Source of the DNA: Chloracidobacterium sp.
GTDB lineage: Bacteria > Acidobacteriota > Blastocatellia > Chloracidobacteriales > Chloracidobacteriaceae
Direction of reading: 5' to 3'
DNA length: 64,000 bases
NCBI GenBank assembly: GCA_025057975.1
Contig: JANWUV010000004.1
Span: forward strand, 186,001-250,000
Part shown: piece by piece, positions 52,858 through 61,915 of the stretch
Numbering within the stretch: the first letter of the stretch is position 1
Layout of the letters: every line of letters starts with the position of its first letter
Notes under the pieces: generated by a model
Told to the model about the DNA's origin: nothing
Database searches by the model: none
The model's input: the letters and a program-made list of their open reading frames with translations, nothing else
Made by a program: the position numbers and the translations under genes

Positions 52858-55800
52858 TTACTGGCAGGCTTCACAGCTTTCTGGGTTTTCGAGCGCACAG
52901 GCAAGTGCTCCTGCGTCAGCGGCGGCCTTCTTCGACGCCCCAGCCGCCACCGGCACGGTCGCCTTGGCGATGCCTGTCGCCGGTCGCGAGCGCAGGTAGT
53001 AGGTGGTTTTGAGCCCCTGCTTCCAAGCGTACATATACATCGAGGACAACTTGCCAATCGTCGGCGCTTCCATAAACAGGTTGAGTGATTGGGACTGGTC
53101 AATGTACGCGCCGCGCGCCGCCGCCATGTCAATCAACGCGCGCATGGGCAACTCCCACGCCGTCCGGTAGAGTCGTCGAACATCGGCTGGGATTTCCTCA
53201 ATGCCCTGAATCGAACCGTCAGCCAGCTTGATCTTCGTGCGGATGTCTTCGTTCCAGAGACCCAATCGCTTCAGGTCGGCCACCAGATAACGGTTGATTT
53301 GCAGGAAGTCGCCGGAGAGCGTCTCGCGCTTGAACAGGTTGGAGACCTGCGGCTCGATGGCTTCATAACAGCCACAAATCGAGGCAATGGTCGCCGTCGG
53401 CGCAATAGCGATGAGCAGGCTGTTGCGCAGACCCTTGGCCTTGATTCGCTGTTTGAGCGCCTGCCAGCGTTCCACGTCCGGCGGCGTCACACCCCACAGG
53501 TCAAACTGCAAAACGCCGTCCGCCGCACGTGTTTCGTGGAACGCCGGGTGCGGCCCCAGTTCCTCCGCTAGATCGCACGAGGTCGTCAGCGCGTGATAGT
53601 AAATCTCTTCTTGAATGCGCGTCGAAAGCGCCAACGCTTCGGGGCTGTCGAAGGGCAGACGCAGTTGAAAGAACACATCCTGCAACCCCATGACGCCCAG
53701 CCCGACCGGACGCCACTTGCGGTTGGATTCGGCGGCGGCGGGAATCGGATAAAAGTTGATGTCAATAACGCGGTCGAGTTGACGCACCGCTGTCCGAACG
53801 TTGCGCGCCAGTTTCTCAAAATCAAACCGTCCGTCGGTGACATGCCGCGCCAAGTTGAGTGAACCGAGGTTGCAAACGGCGGTTTCCGTCGGCGACGTGA
53901 CCTCGATGATTTCCGTACAGAGGTTTGACAGGTGGACGACGCGGCCGGGCCGCGCCGTCTGGTTGCACTTGCGGTTGCTTGTATCCTTGAAGGTCATCCA
54001 ACCGTTGCCGGTTTGCGCCAGCGTCCGCATCATCCGGTGGTAGAGGTCGCGCGCGCGCACTTGTCGCGTGTAAAGCCGCGCTTCCTCGGCGGCGACGTAG
54101 GCTTTCTCGAAGGCCTCGCCGTACAGGTCGGGAAAATCAGGGACGACTTTCGGATCAAACAACGACCACAGGCCGTCTTCCTCGACGCGCCGCATGAAGA
54201 GATCGGGAATCCAGTTGGCGAGGTTGAGATTGTGCGTGCGGCGAGCCTCATCGCCGGTGTTGTCGCGCAGTTCAAGGAAGTCTTCAATGTCGGCATGCCA
54301 CGGCTCAAGATAGACGCAGCAGGCCCCCTTGCGCTTGCCGCCGTTGTGAGCGAGCGCCGCCGATGTCATGTAGGTTTCGTCGTCCTCGACCTTCAAATCG
54401 TGAACCACCGTCGTCGGCGCAATAGGCGTCACCGACCGCACGCGCGACCAAAGATAGCCGTCGCGGACAAACCAGTTGCGCTTTGTGACCGGTCGACAGC
54501 CGACGAGTTCGGCGATTTCCGGCACGGCGGGAATGCGCAGGTCATAGCACTTGGTCGTTCCTGAAAACTCGGAGGTTGAACCGTCCTGCCGTCGCGCCGT
54601 GTGCGTCGTATCGCGCTCGCGGTACTGTCCCACGCAGGCGATCCCAAGCCGCAAGAGCTGGTAACGCAGACCCTCGACCAGCGGGCGGGATGTGCTGGAG
54701 AAGTAGATTTCCGCGCCGCGCGACACGCCGCCGTCCGTCTCCAGCAGGCCGCGGATGAGCGCCCGCGTCTGGCTCGGCGGTAGATGCGCAAACCGGCGGT
54801 TGATTCGTTTGTCGCCATTGTCGTCGTAAAGGTCGGCGTACGTGAAAGGCAGCGTCGGCGCGCCCGCGCCTACGATGCGCCCGGTGGTCGCCTCCCGAAC
54901 GACGCCGCGCCCGGCGGCGAATCGAACCTGAAGGTAGGTTTCGCCCCGTCCCTCTTCCCAGAAATGAATGCCACGGGCGCGTAGGTATTCACGAACGAAT
55001 TCAAGATGCGCGTCGGATCGAGGGTTACCGGAAACGCCCCACTCGCGCCCGTTCCGCGCCAAGTGACCGTCGCCGAGCAGGATGCCGTACATTCGAGCAT
55101 CGTCGTCGGTCAGTCCGGCGACTGGAACGATTTCCGTCGGGATGACCTGCGCGACATAGTCGCCGGGTTTGAGCGTTCCGGCGGCCACCCAGCGCGGCGT
55201 GCGAACGCCGCGTTCGAGCTGCGCCAGCGTGCGCTTGATGGATTGACCAATCGGAACGCCTGGAATGGCGAAAATCGGGTGGCCGGCAGTGACGCGCACT
55301 GGCTCGACCGCATGCTTGACGCGCAGCTCAACCATGTCGTCCGTCTGCCAGTAGCGCATGTGTTGCTCAACGCGCCGGTAGCGGCCGCTGTGACCAAGCG
55401 CCAGATCGCCGACGCTCACCTTGGCGATAGGTTTAGGGCCGTCAGCGGTGAAAACGATTGTTTCCGGGGCAAAGCACTGGTTGACCGCTGCGACCGATGA
55501 ATCCAGCGTTTTGAGCCATGGGACAATCCCGTTGGAGTGCCCGTTCGTGCCCCGAATGAGCGACCCCTTGGCCCGTACGCGGTGGTACGCCAGCCCAATC
55601 CCGCCGGAGAACTTCGACAGCAAGGCCACGTCCGTGTATTTGTGATAAATCGCCGCTAAGTCGTCTTCCGGCGAGTCCAGCAGGAAACAGGACGAGAGTT
55701 GTTCGTGCTTGGTGCCGGCGTTGAACAGCGTCGGCGTGCTCGCCATGTATTCGAGCGATGACAACAGCCGGTACAGCTCGATGGCCTCGGCGACCGTCCG

Positions 55801-56370
55801 CGCCAACGCGCAGGCGACGCGCAGGAAGAAGTACTGCGGTGTTTCGATGACGGTGCGCGCCGTCGGGTGCCTAAGCAGGTAGCGGTCATAGACTGTCCGC
55901 AGACCAAAGTACTCGAACTCTTGATCGCGTTCGTCGGCGACAACCTCATTGAGTTTGCGCTGATGTTCGGCGACGAAAGTTTGCAGGCGGTCGGCGACAA
56001 GACCGAGCCTGTGGCCGGCATCAATGGATTGTGAGAAGGAGTGAATGTTCTGATTGCGAACTTCCTTGTAGATACAGGTCGCCAACAAGCGCGCTGCAAG
56101 ACGGGCATATTCCGGTTCTTCGACGATAAGCGCCGCTGCCGTGTTGATAGAGAGTTGATCGAGTTCGGCGGTCGTCGCGCCGTCGTAAAGACCACCAATG
56201 GTCTTGGTGGCGACGCGAATGGCATCCACGTTGGCTAGCCCCGTACAGCAGCGACCAACGGCGCGTACGATTTTGTCGAGGTTAACCGGTTCGAGCGTCC
56301 CATTGCGCTTTCTGACGCGCATGGTGGACGGGGCAATGTCGGCTTGGCGGGCAGCGGCGGAGTCGCTCAT
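52858..56370 (-). CDS. nrdA: Class I ribonucleotide reductase large subunit, interrupted by an intein
   Basis: The precursor is about 1170 residues; the mature enzyme would be about 792. An ATP-cone-like domain opens the protein (MRVRKRNGTLEPVNLDKIVR). Catalytic-site blocks are LSSCFLLDSPEDD, FSGGIGLAYHRVR, SNLCTEIIE with AVCNLGSLNL, and LIAIAPTATIASI. The C-terminus has the shuttle cysteines SCEACQ. I chose the ATG at 56370 with GAGAG upstream; an open frame extends 61 codons further with no family resemblance. The intein sits between VNQ and GGKRKGA, a conserved active-site-proximal loop. nrdB follows. Confidence 0.93.
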   Translation of the reverse strand: MSDSAAARQADIAPSTMRVRKRNGTLEPVNLDKIVRAVGRCCTGLANVDAIRVATKTIGGLYDGATTAELDQLSINTAAALIVEEPEYARLAARLLATCIYKEVRNQNIHSFSQSIDAGHRLGLVADRLQTFVAEHQRKLNEVVADERDQEFEYFGLRTVYDRYLLRHPTARTVIETPQYFFLRVACALARTVAEAIELYRLLSSLEYMASTPTLFNAGTKHEQLSSCFLLDSPEDDLAAIYHKYTDVALLSKFSGGIGLAYHRVRAKGSLIRGTNGHSNGIVPWLKTLDSSVAAVNQCFAPETIVFTADGPKPIAKVSVGDLALGHSGRYRRVEQHMRYWQTDDMVELRVKHAVEPVRVTAGHPIFAIPGVPIGQSIKRTLAQLERGVRTPRWVAAGTLKPGDYVAQVIPTEIVPVAGLTDDDARMYGILLGDGHLARNGREWGVSGNPRSDAHLEFVREYLRARGIHFWEEGRGETYLQVRFAAGRGVVREATTGRIVGAGAPTLPFTYADLYDDNGDKRINRRFAHLPPSQTRALIRGLLETDGGVSRGAEIYFSSTSRPLVEGLRYQLLRLGIACVGQYRERDTTHTARRQDGSTSEFSGTTKCYDLRIPAVPEIAELVGCRPVTKRNWFVRDGYLWSRVRSVTPIAPTTVVHDLKVEDDETYMTSAALAHNGGKRKGACCVYLEPWHADIEDFLELRDNTGDEARRTHNLNLANWIPDLFMRRVEEDGLWSLFDPKVVPDFPDLYGEAFEKAYVAAEEARLYTRQVRARDLYHRMMRTLAQTGNGWMTFKDTSNRKCNQTARPGRVVHLSNLCTEIIEVTSPTETAVCNLGSLNLARHVTDGRFDFEKLARNVRTAVRQLDRVIDINFYPIPAAAESNRKWRPVGLGVMGLQDVFFQLRLPFDSPEALALSTRIQEEIYYHALTTSCDLAEELGPHPAFHETRAADGVLQFDLWGVTPPDVERWQALKQRIKAKGLRNSLLIAIAPTATIASICGCYEAIEPQVSNLFKRETLSGDFLQINRYLVADLKRLGLWNEDIRTKIKLADGSIQGIEEIPADVRRLYRTAWELPMRALIDMAAARGAYIDQSQSLNLFMEAPTIGKLSSMYMYAWKQGLKTTYYLRSRPATGIAKATVPVAAGASKKAAADAGALACALENPESCEACQ
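54343..55476 (-). mobile_element. LAGLIDADG intein in nrdA
   Basis: The 378-residue intein begins with Cys (CFAPETIVFTADGPKPIAKV), has the splicing block VTAGHPIF (TxxH) and ends VHDLKVEDDETYMTSAALAHN. Two LAGLIDADG-like motifs, MYGILLGDGHLAR and LIRGLLETDGGV, show a homing endonuclease domain. The residue after the last Asn is Gly, not the usual Cys, Ser or Thr. Removal restores the normal reductase sequence VNQGGKRKGACC. Confidence 0.9.
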
Positions 56371-56700
56371 ATCGCTTTTACTCTCGACATCGGCGATGTT
56401 GTCGGCGGCGGTCCGACCATCCCTTGCGACCGGGAAAGACAAAGGCCGCGAGGCGAGACAGGCAAAACCCCTCACCGAACCAAAGTCGTCGTCTTTTGCA
56501 CCCTGGTTAAGGCTGAAGCAGGCGTGTTTATCGAGGACGGTTACCCTCGACACCTAGGGTTCGCTTGCTTCCTCAAGCGAGCGCGATTGTGTCCGTCCGC
56601 CGCCGGCTTGTCAAGGCTTCAGTACAAGATGTTGTGGGAAATGTCGCCAGAAGCCACCACCGGTCGTAACTCATCCCGTTTCTTTGCAATGAGAAGTGGG
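56371..56700. other. Region upstream of nrdA
   Basis: This stretch should hold the nrdA promoter on the minus strand. I see no convincing NrdR box or riboswitch, and no other gene. The upstream extension of the nrdA frame covers part of it but lacks coding resemblance. Confidence 0.35.
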
Positions 56701-58337
56701 CTTCGGAATTGCCCAAAACGGGGCGGCGCAGCCGCCGTCCCGCCCAAGATCAGCTATCGCAAGTCAGCTATCGCAAGCCGGTCGTCACAATCAGCTTGCC
56801 GAGCGACTGCACCGGGTTGCGGTAGGCGCGGATGTCGCGCCCGAACGACCCGCCTGCAAAGTGCGAGCCGGGGTTGAGCGACCACTCATAGCGGGAACTG
56901 TCGCCGTCGGGCGGGGCAGGGGAGATTCCGCTCGCAGGCCGACGTACTGGTGCGTCGCTATCGCCCGCTCCAGCGGCACAAGACCACCCCCTCTTTCCAG
57001 ACGCGCGGCGGCGGCTTCTCCGGCTCCGTCACCGTGACCAGCACGGTGAACGCTTTGGGCATCACCGTACAGGAAGCAGCGGCGGCGTTTCCACCGGCGA
57101 AACCGATGTCTCCTGTCCTACGAAAATGCCGTTTGGCGGCGGCTTCAGCTCGAACTTCGGCGCCGTGACGGGCAGCTCAAGTGGGGGCGAAACGGCGACG
57201 GTCGTCAGCGCGCCGTCCACCATCTCCAGCACCTCGACCCACACTTTGGCAGGACCGGGCCGCGTAAAGGTCGTCTCGGTCGTCGCGGCGGCGGACTCAA
57301 AGGGCGCAAACGGGCAATTCCAGGTGCGGCTGCCACCGGAAGGTATAGGCTCCACTCGCCGGTTTGCCGTCCACCGTCACCTTGGCGACGAAAGCCTACC
57401 GCCCGCCGACAACCAGCGGTTGGTTCAGCCTAGGTGACGGCTCAACCGTCACCTTGATGTCGGCCACCTCATATTCGAGTGAAGCGCTTTCCAGACTGTA
57501 GCGCGCGCCCTGCACGCCAATGGATGGTAGCTTGCGTAGCTTGGCGAGGGCCCAAGATCGCCAGCCGATTGGCGCCGAGCCGAACTCCGTCGCCTTGGAG
57601 CGCCGGATGAAATCCTGTGAAACTAGTTCGGCTTCACCTGAGCACATGGCGTCCACAAACATCTGTGCGCCAGCGAGTCCGCCCTGACCGAGGCCGCCCA
57701 AGTCAACGAGTTGCGTGTTCTCGTCAAACCGGCTGGCGACGTAAAGCGCCTCAAGCTGCGCGTCAAAAAGCATCCCGCGCGCCGGTCGTGATCACGGTTT
57801 CACCCAGCGCCTTGACCAGCGCCGGGTGCGCCGTTTCAGGGAACGGTATCGCTCCCAGAGCGTTTGCGCTTGTCCGCTGTTGGGGTCGTTGAAAACGCTG
57901 TCATGCAAGAGACCACGCGCGTCGAACATCCGCTCGTAGTCGCCGTTTTGGGTGGCGGCATGGCGCAGCCGCGCCATCATCGAGGCGTAGGCCAGTTCGC
58001 CTGCTGGGTCGCCGCGGCCTCACTCCATGACGCGCATCGTGCCGTCGGGATAAATGAGTCCAATGCGCTTGAGGTTGCGTTTCGCCCAGTCGGTTCCTCC
58101 CTGGGTTTCAAAGACGCCTGATTCGACTTCCGCCCCGTCGGCCGTGATAACGATGTCGAAGTCTTCAAGCGTAAGGTTGAGGACGCCCGACTCACGGCGG
58201 ACGCCCAACTCGCGGAGGATGGCGTCGCGGCAGACATCGCGGACGGCGCAGTTGACGTTCGTATCGGCCTCGTGCGATGCACACTTCAATAGAATGTGGT
58301 ATTGAGGTCTGGGCGCACTGAAGCCTTCCGCAACCAA
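56701..58337 (-). pseudogene. Decayed gene or genes of unknown function
   Basis: Minus-strand fragments follow each other in changing frames: 58020-58337 (ESGVLNLTLEDFDIVITADG), 57792-57980 (ARLRHAATQNGDYERMFDAR) and 57396-57773 (MLFDAQLEALYVASRFDENT). More weakly, a beta-rich piece follows near 57062-57355. Stops and shifts separate them. Codon bias and direction suggest one former gene of about 1.5 kb, perhaps a surface protein with Ig-like modules. I cannot name the family. Sequence errors are an alternative explanation. Confidence 0.45.
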
Positions 58338-58344
58338 GCCGCTT

Positions 58345-58830
58345 ATGAAGAAAGCTCGCTACCGCTTACAGCCGGTTCTGGATGTCCGGGAACAAGCCAA
58401 GAAAGACGCCGCACAGCGGCTGGCCGACGCCCGTCAAGCGTTGGCCGACGCTGAAGCCGAACTTGCCCGCCGGATTGCCGCCGTGGACGCCTGTCGGCAA
58501 CGGCAAGCCGAAGCCGAGACGAGATTGTTGGCCGCCCTGCAGTCTGGTTCGGCCGCCCACACACTGCTGGCGCACCGTACTTTCATAGCCGATTTGAAGG
58601 AGGAGGAAAGACGCCTACAGGACGCCGTTGACCAGCAACGCGCCGCCGTCCAGCGGGCGGAGGCGGCGGTTGAGGCGGCGTTGGAGGGACTTATCGAAGC
58701 GTCCAAAGAGGTGCAAGCGATTGAGAAGCACCGTGAGAACTGGCGACTGGCGCGCAAAGCGGATGAAGAGCGACGCGAAAACAAAGCCAACGATGAATTC
58801 GGTACGTCGCGCCACGGGCGGCAAACCTGA
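58345..58830 (+). CDS. FliJ/SctO-like coiled-coil protein
   Basis: The 161-residue protein begins YRLQPVLDVREQAKKDAAQR, the typical FliJ opening, and is nearly all charged coiled coil. FliJ acts on the cytoplasmic side of the flagellar or type III export ATPase. No ATPase gene is next to it here, but a FlhB C-domain-like gene lies at 63907, so export-apparatus parts are scattered in this region. Other coiled-coil proteins could look similar. Confidence 0.6.
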   Translation: MKKARYRLQPVLDVREQAKKDAAQRLADARQALADAEAELARRIAAVDACRQRQAEAETRLLAALQSGSAAHTLLAHRTFIADLKEEERRLQDAVDQQRAAVQRAEAAVEAALEGLIEASKEVQAIEKHRENWRLARKADEERRENKANDEFGTSRHGRQT

Positions 58831-58985
58831 GTGTGGTTTCCAGTTTAAAGCCTCATCCTTGACGGCTGGCGGCTGTTGGTGTTACGAAGCGAGTAATTTA
58901 TGCATACCGTGTCAATCTCAACAACTTAGAAGCCCAATCCACAACTGACTTATCCGAAAAAAAATTGTTTGGGGAGAAGCTGTAT

Positions 58986-59843
58986 ATGACGCGCAACATT
59001 AGATTAGGTTTGGTGCTAAGCGCTGCTCTTTTGGTCGGGTGGACGACGGTGGATGTTGCGCTAGGGCAAACGCCAACAGTGAGGCGTGAAGAATGCGCCA
59101 TCGGTGACCGGGTCGGCGCCAGTTATGGGATTCTGGAAGGCGGCGTCCGGGTCAATGCAACTGTGACGCAGATCAAACCGATTGAGCAGGTGGTCATTGT
59201 ACTGGACGGTTCGGGGAGCATGATACCGATATATCCCCAGTTGGTCGAGGCTTTGCGCAAAGCGCTTCCAGCGCGGCCGGCCGTGCCGACGGCTATTGTG
59301 CGCTTCAGCGCCCAGAAAGCCGTCTTACAAGACTTCACCACTTCCCGTACGGCGCTTGACGAAGCCCTCGCCAAGGAGCAACGCCTGTGGGCGAGCGGCG
59401 GTACAGGCGACGGTACGATGAAATCCACAACCGACATCTATGGCACGCTGTTGGCGCTCTCTGCGATGACGCAGGGTAAGTTGACGCACTTCATCGTTTT
59501 GACGGACGGTAATGACAGCGTTCAGCAGATTGTGGATGTTTCGCGTGTGCTCAACAATGATATGGTCGTGTCGTACCTGAATTGGGGCTATCGCAGCTTC
59601 AGTGCGCGTGTGGATGAAGCTAACGCCGTGATTGTGACCGGCGGCGGCGCGCGGCGGATGGACATCCCTAATGTGACCCTCCGCTTTCTGGCGGAGCGCA
59701 CAGGCGGCGATATTCTGAACTACGACGATTGGAAAAAGCTCAGTGATTATTTCAAGCGTCGCCTTGGCAACGCGGGCGCGTTGTATCGCGCGACATGGGA
59801 ATCAAACAATCCGCTTGTCCCGTTTTCACTCTCCGCACGTTAG
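58986..59843 (+). CDS. Exported von Willebrand A-domain protein
   Basis: The ATG at 58986 follows GGGGAG and gives a signal peptide (LGLVLSAALLVGWTTVDVAL). The VWA domain has the metal site VVIVLDGSGSMIP near residue 70 and HFIVLTDGNDSVQQIVDV near 170. It starts a run of same-strand genes (FecR-like, TPR, O-antigen ligase-like). A role in surface assembly is possible. Confidence 0.75.
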   Translation: MTRNIRLGLVLSAALLVGWTTVDVALGQTPTVRREECAIGDRVGASYGILEGGVRVNATVTQIKPIEQVVIVLDGSGSMIPIYPQLVEALRKALPARPAVPTAIVRFSAQKAVLQDFTTSRTALDEALAKEQRLWASGGTGDGTMKSTTDIYGTLLALSAMTQGKLTHFIVLTDGNDSVQQIVDVSRVLNNDMVVSYLNWGYRSFSARVDEANAVIVTGGGARRMDIPNVTLRFLAERTGGDILNYDDWKKLSDYFKRRLGNAGALYRATWESNNPLVPFSLSAR

Positions 59844-59893
59844 TCGTTTTTACACCCTCTTGAGCCCTGCCGCACTACTTTGGAGCCTCGCAT

Positions 59894-60610
59894 ATGACAC
59901 GCAGCATACGACTGTTCTTAGCATTGGGTTTGGGGATTGGGATCGCTACCGCCGCATGGCTGCCCCTGGCAGGCGCCGGTGTGGCCGCCCAGGGCGTGCA
60001 GGCGGCGCAGTTGCTGCCGCGCGGCGATGTGAAAATCAACGGCAATCCGGTTGCTGGAAGTATGGCCGTCGCCAGCGGTAGCCGGATTACCACCGGCAAA
60101 AATGGCTACGCCATTCTCAACCTAGCTGGCGTTGGGCAACTGTACCTGGGTGACCGTAGTGAGATTGTTGTCAACTTCCTCGCGGATCGGACGCGCATTG
60201 AGTTGACGGCAGGCATCATCCGTCTGATCAAGGCGGACGGTGCGCCGGTGCAGGTCTTCACGACACGCTGCGCTCACATTGATGTCATGAAGGGGAAAAT
60301 TACTGTCCACGGCGGCCCTGAAGCCTCAGCTCCAGCCATTGAGACTATCAATGAAGGGCAAGCACGGGATTATCCCGAAAGCGCCTATATCCGCTTTGAC
60401 TCGACCGCCTTGGATGATTTTCGCGTCGCTTGCTTTGACTGCGCCGTGTCCGCGTCGCCGTCGCTACCGGTGATTCCGCCTGTGCTCGCCGCCGGCGCGA
60501 ATTCGGCTGTTCTAGCGACTGTAGCGGCCGCCGGCGTGATCGGCGGTATCATTCCCATCATCACCACTGGCAATGATGACCCGCCGGTGAGTCCAGTGCG
60601 CCCGAACTAG
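59894..60610 (+). CDS. Exported FecR-domain protein
   Basis: The 238-residue protein has a signal peptide (FLALGLGIGIATAAWLPLAG) and a FecR domain (SRITTGKNGYAILNLAGVGQ, IELTAGIIRLIKADGAPVQV, CAHIDVMKGKITVHGG). The C-terminal part has a hydrophobic stretch (AVLATVAAAGVIGGIIPIIT) that could span a membrane. In Acidobacteriota such single FecR proteins often accompany VWA and TPR genes. Signal sensing or glycan binding are both possible. Confidence 0.75.
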   Translation: MTRSIRLFLALGLGIGIATAAWLPLAGAGVAAQGVQAAQLLPRGDVKINGNPVAGSMAVASGSRITTGKNGYAILNLAGVGQLYLGDRSEIVVNFLADRTRIELTAGIIRLIKADGAPVQVFTTRCAHIDVMKGKITVHGGPEASAPAIETINEGQARDYPESAYIRFDSTALDDFRVACFDCAVSASPSLPVIPPVLAAGANSAVLATVAAAGVIGGIIPIITTGNDDPPVSPVRPN

Positions 60611-60631
60611 GGCGTCGGTGACGACTGCGCC

Positions 60632-61915
60632 TTGTCGAAGCGGCGACGGCTGATTTCCGGGTGGGCGCTCATCGTTGTCGGTGGTCTCGGTCTTGCTCTC
60701 TCGTTACCGGTTGAGACCACTGACGACGTATGGCAGCAGCGGAAACCTCCAGCGACCTACACCGCTCTGGAACAGGCGGCGGCGCGCGCACCGTCCAATC
60801 CGCGTTTGTGGAGCACGCTTGGGGCGGCGTGCCTCTTTGACCCGTTGCACCTTGACTATCAGGCTTCGGAACGGCACTTGCGCCGAGCGCTGACATTGGC
60901 CCCGTACGACGCTCGCCTCTGGGGCATGCTGGGCGACACTCTCGCCATCAGCGGCAAGGTGGATGAAGCCGAGCGCGTGCTTCGGCGTGCGCACGAGCTT
61001 GCCCCAAACCACTTTATTTCGCAGTGGCGCTTGGCGAACGCCCTCATTCGGGTCGGTAAGCTCGATGAGGCCGTGCCGTACGCGCGCGGCGCGCTGCGCT
61101 CGAATCCGGGACAAGCCATCCTCATGCTCGATTTGGGTTGGCGCGTCTCCGGCGGCGACCGCCGCTTCGTTGAAGCGTTGCTTCCACCCGGAATGTTGGG
61201 GATTGAGTACCAATACCTGCGTCTTCTCCTGACCTACCAACGCATCGAGGACGCCGTCGCACGCTGGCGGGAGGTGCTCCGCGAACAGGACGCTGACCGC
61301 GTCTGGACGAACGCCTTCCTCCAAGACCTCCTGACGGCGCAAGCGTATGAACCGGCGTGGCGCGTCTGGGCCGCCGTCCCGGAGCGGCAGGCGCTTGGTC
61401 TCAAGCGAACGGAAGTTTATGACGGCGGCTTTCGCCAACCCGTCGCCAAAGCACCGATTTTCGAGTGGCGCTTCCGGCAAAACGAGGAAGGCGTGCGTCT
61501 GGCGCGCGACCAAAGGATCGAGAAGCCGTTTGAAGGGAATGCGTTACAGATTGCCTACGATTCGCCTAGTCCCACCTTGACTCACGCGCAGCAGTTGCTG
61601 GTACCGCCGCCGGGCGACTACCGACTGAGCTACTTCGTCCGCAGCGAGAATTTGGTAACGGCGGCACCACCGTGCGTTGAACTGACAAGTCCGCGCCGGC
61701 GCGACTGGCGCATACGTTCAGCGCCCAACTTGCGCGGTACGCAACCGTGGCGGCAGGTGCAGGTGGACTTCACCATACCGCCGGATTTGGGCGCCGTCGA
61801 GCTGTCCATTATGCGCCCGGCGGACTGTGTAACGCCCGGCAATTGTCCAATTACCGGTGTTGTTTGGTTTGGCGGATTTACGCTTGAACCACGAACCAGA
61901 GCCCGTGATGGCTGA
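60632..61915 (+). CDS. TPR protein linked to an O-antigen ligase gene
   Basis: It begins with TTG 21 bases after the FecR gene. A membrane helix (GWALIVVGGLGLALSLPV) anchors about six TPR units, for instance RHLRRALTLAPYDARLWGML and AERVLRRAHELAPNHFISQW. The C-terminal 140 residues form a beta-rich carbohydrate-binding-like domain (DYRLSYFVRSENLVTAAPP). This design is common in proteins partnered with Wzy-type polymerases. It overlaps the next gene by 8 bases. Confidence 0.75.
   Translation: MSKRRRLISGWALIVVGGLGLALSLPVETTDDVWQQRKPPATYTALEQAAARAPSNPRLWSTLGAACLFDPLHLDYQASERHLRRALTLAPYDARLWGMLGDTLAISGKVDEAERVLRRAHELAPNHFISQWRLANALIRVGKLDEAVPYARGALRSNPGQAILMLDLGWRVSGGDRRFVEALLPPGMLGIEYQYLRLLLTYQRIEDAVARWREVLREQDADRVWTNAFLQDLLTAQAYEPAWRVWAAVPERQALGLKRTEVYDGGFRQPVAKAPIFEWRFRQNEEGVRLARDQRIEKPFEGNALQIAYDSPSPTLTHAQQLLVPPPGDYRLSYFVRSENLVTAAPPCVELTSPRRRDWRIRSAPNLRGTQPWRQVQVDFTIPPDLGAVELSIMRPADCVTPGNCPITGVVWFGGFTLEPRTRARDG

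Noticed and set aside
56371-56553. 61-codon extension of nrdA
   Set aside because: No resemblance to reductase N-termini; the ATG at 56370 leads into the ATP-cone region at the usual distance.
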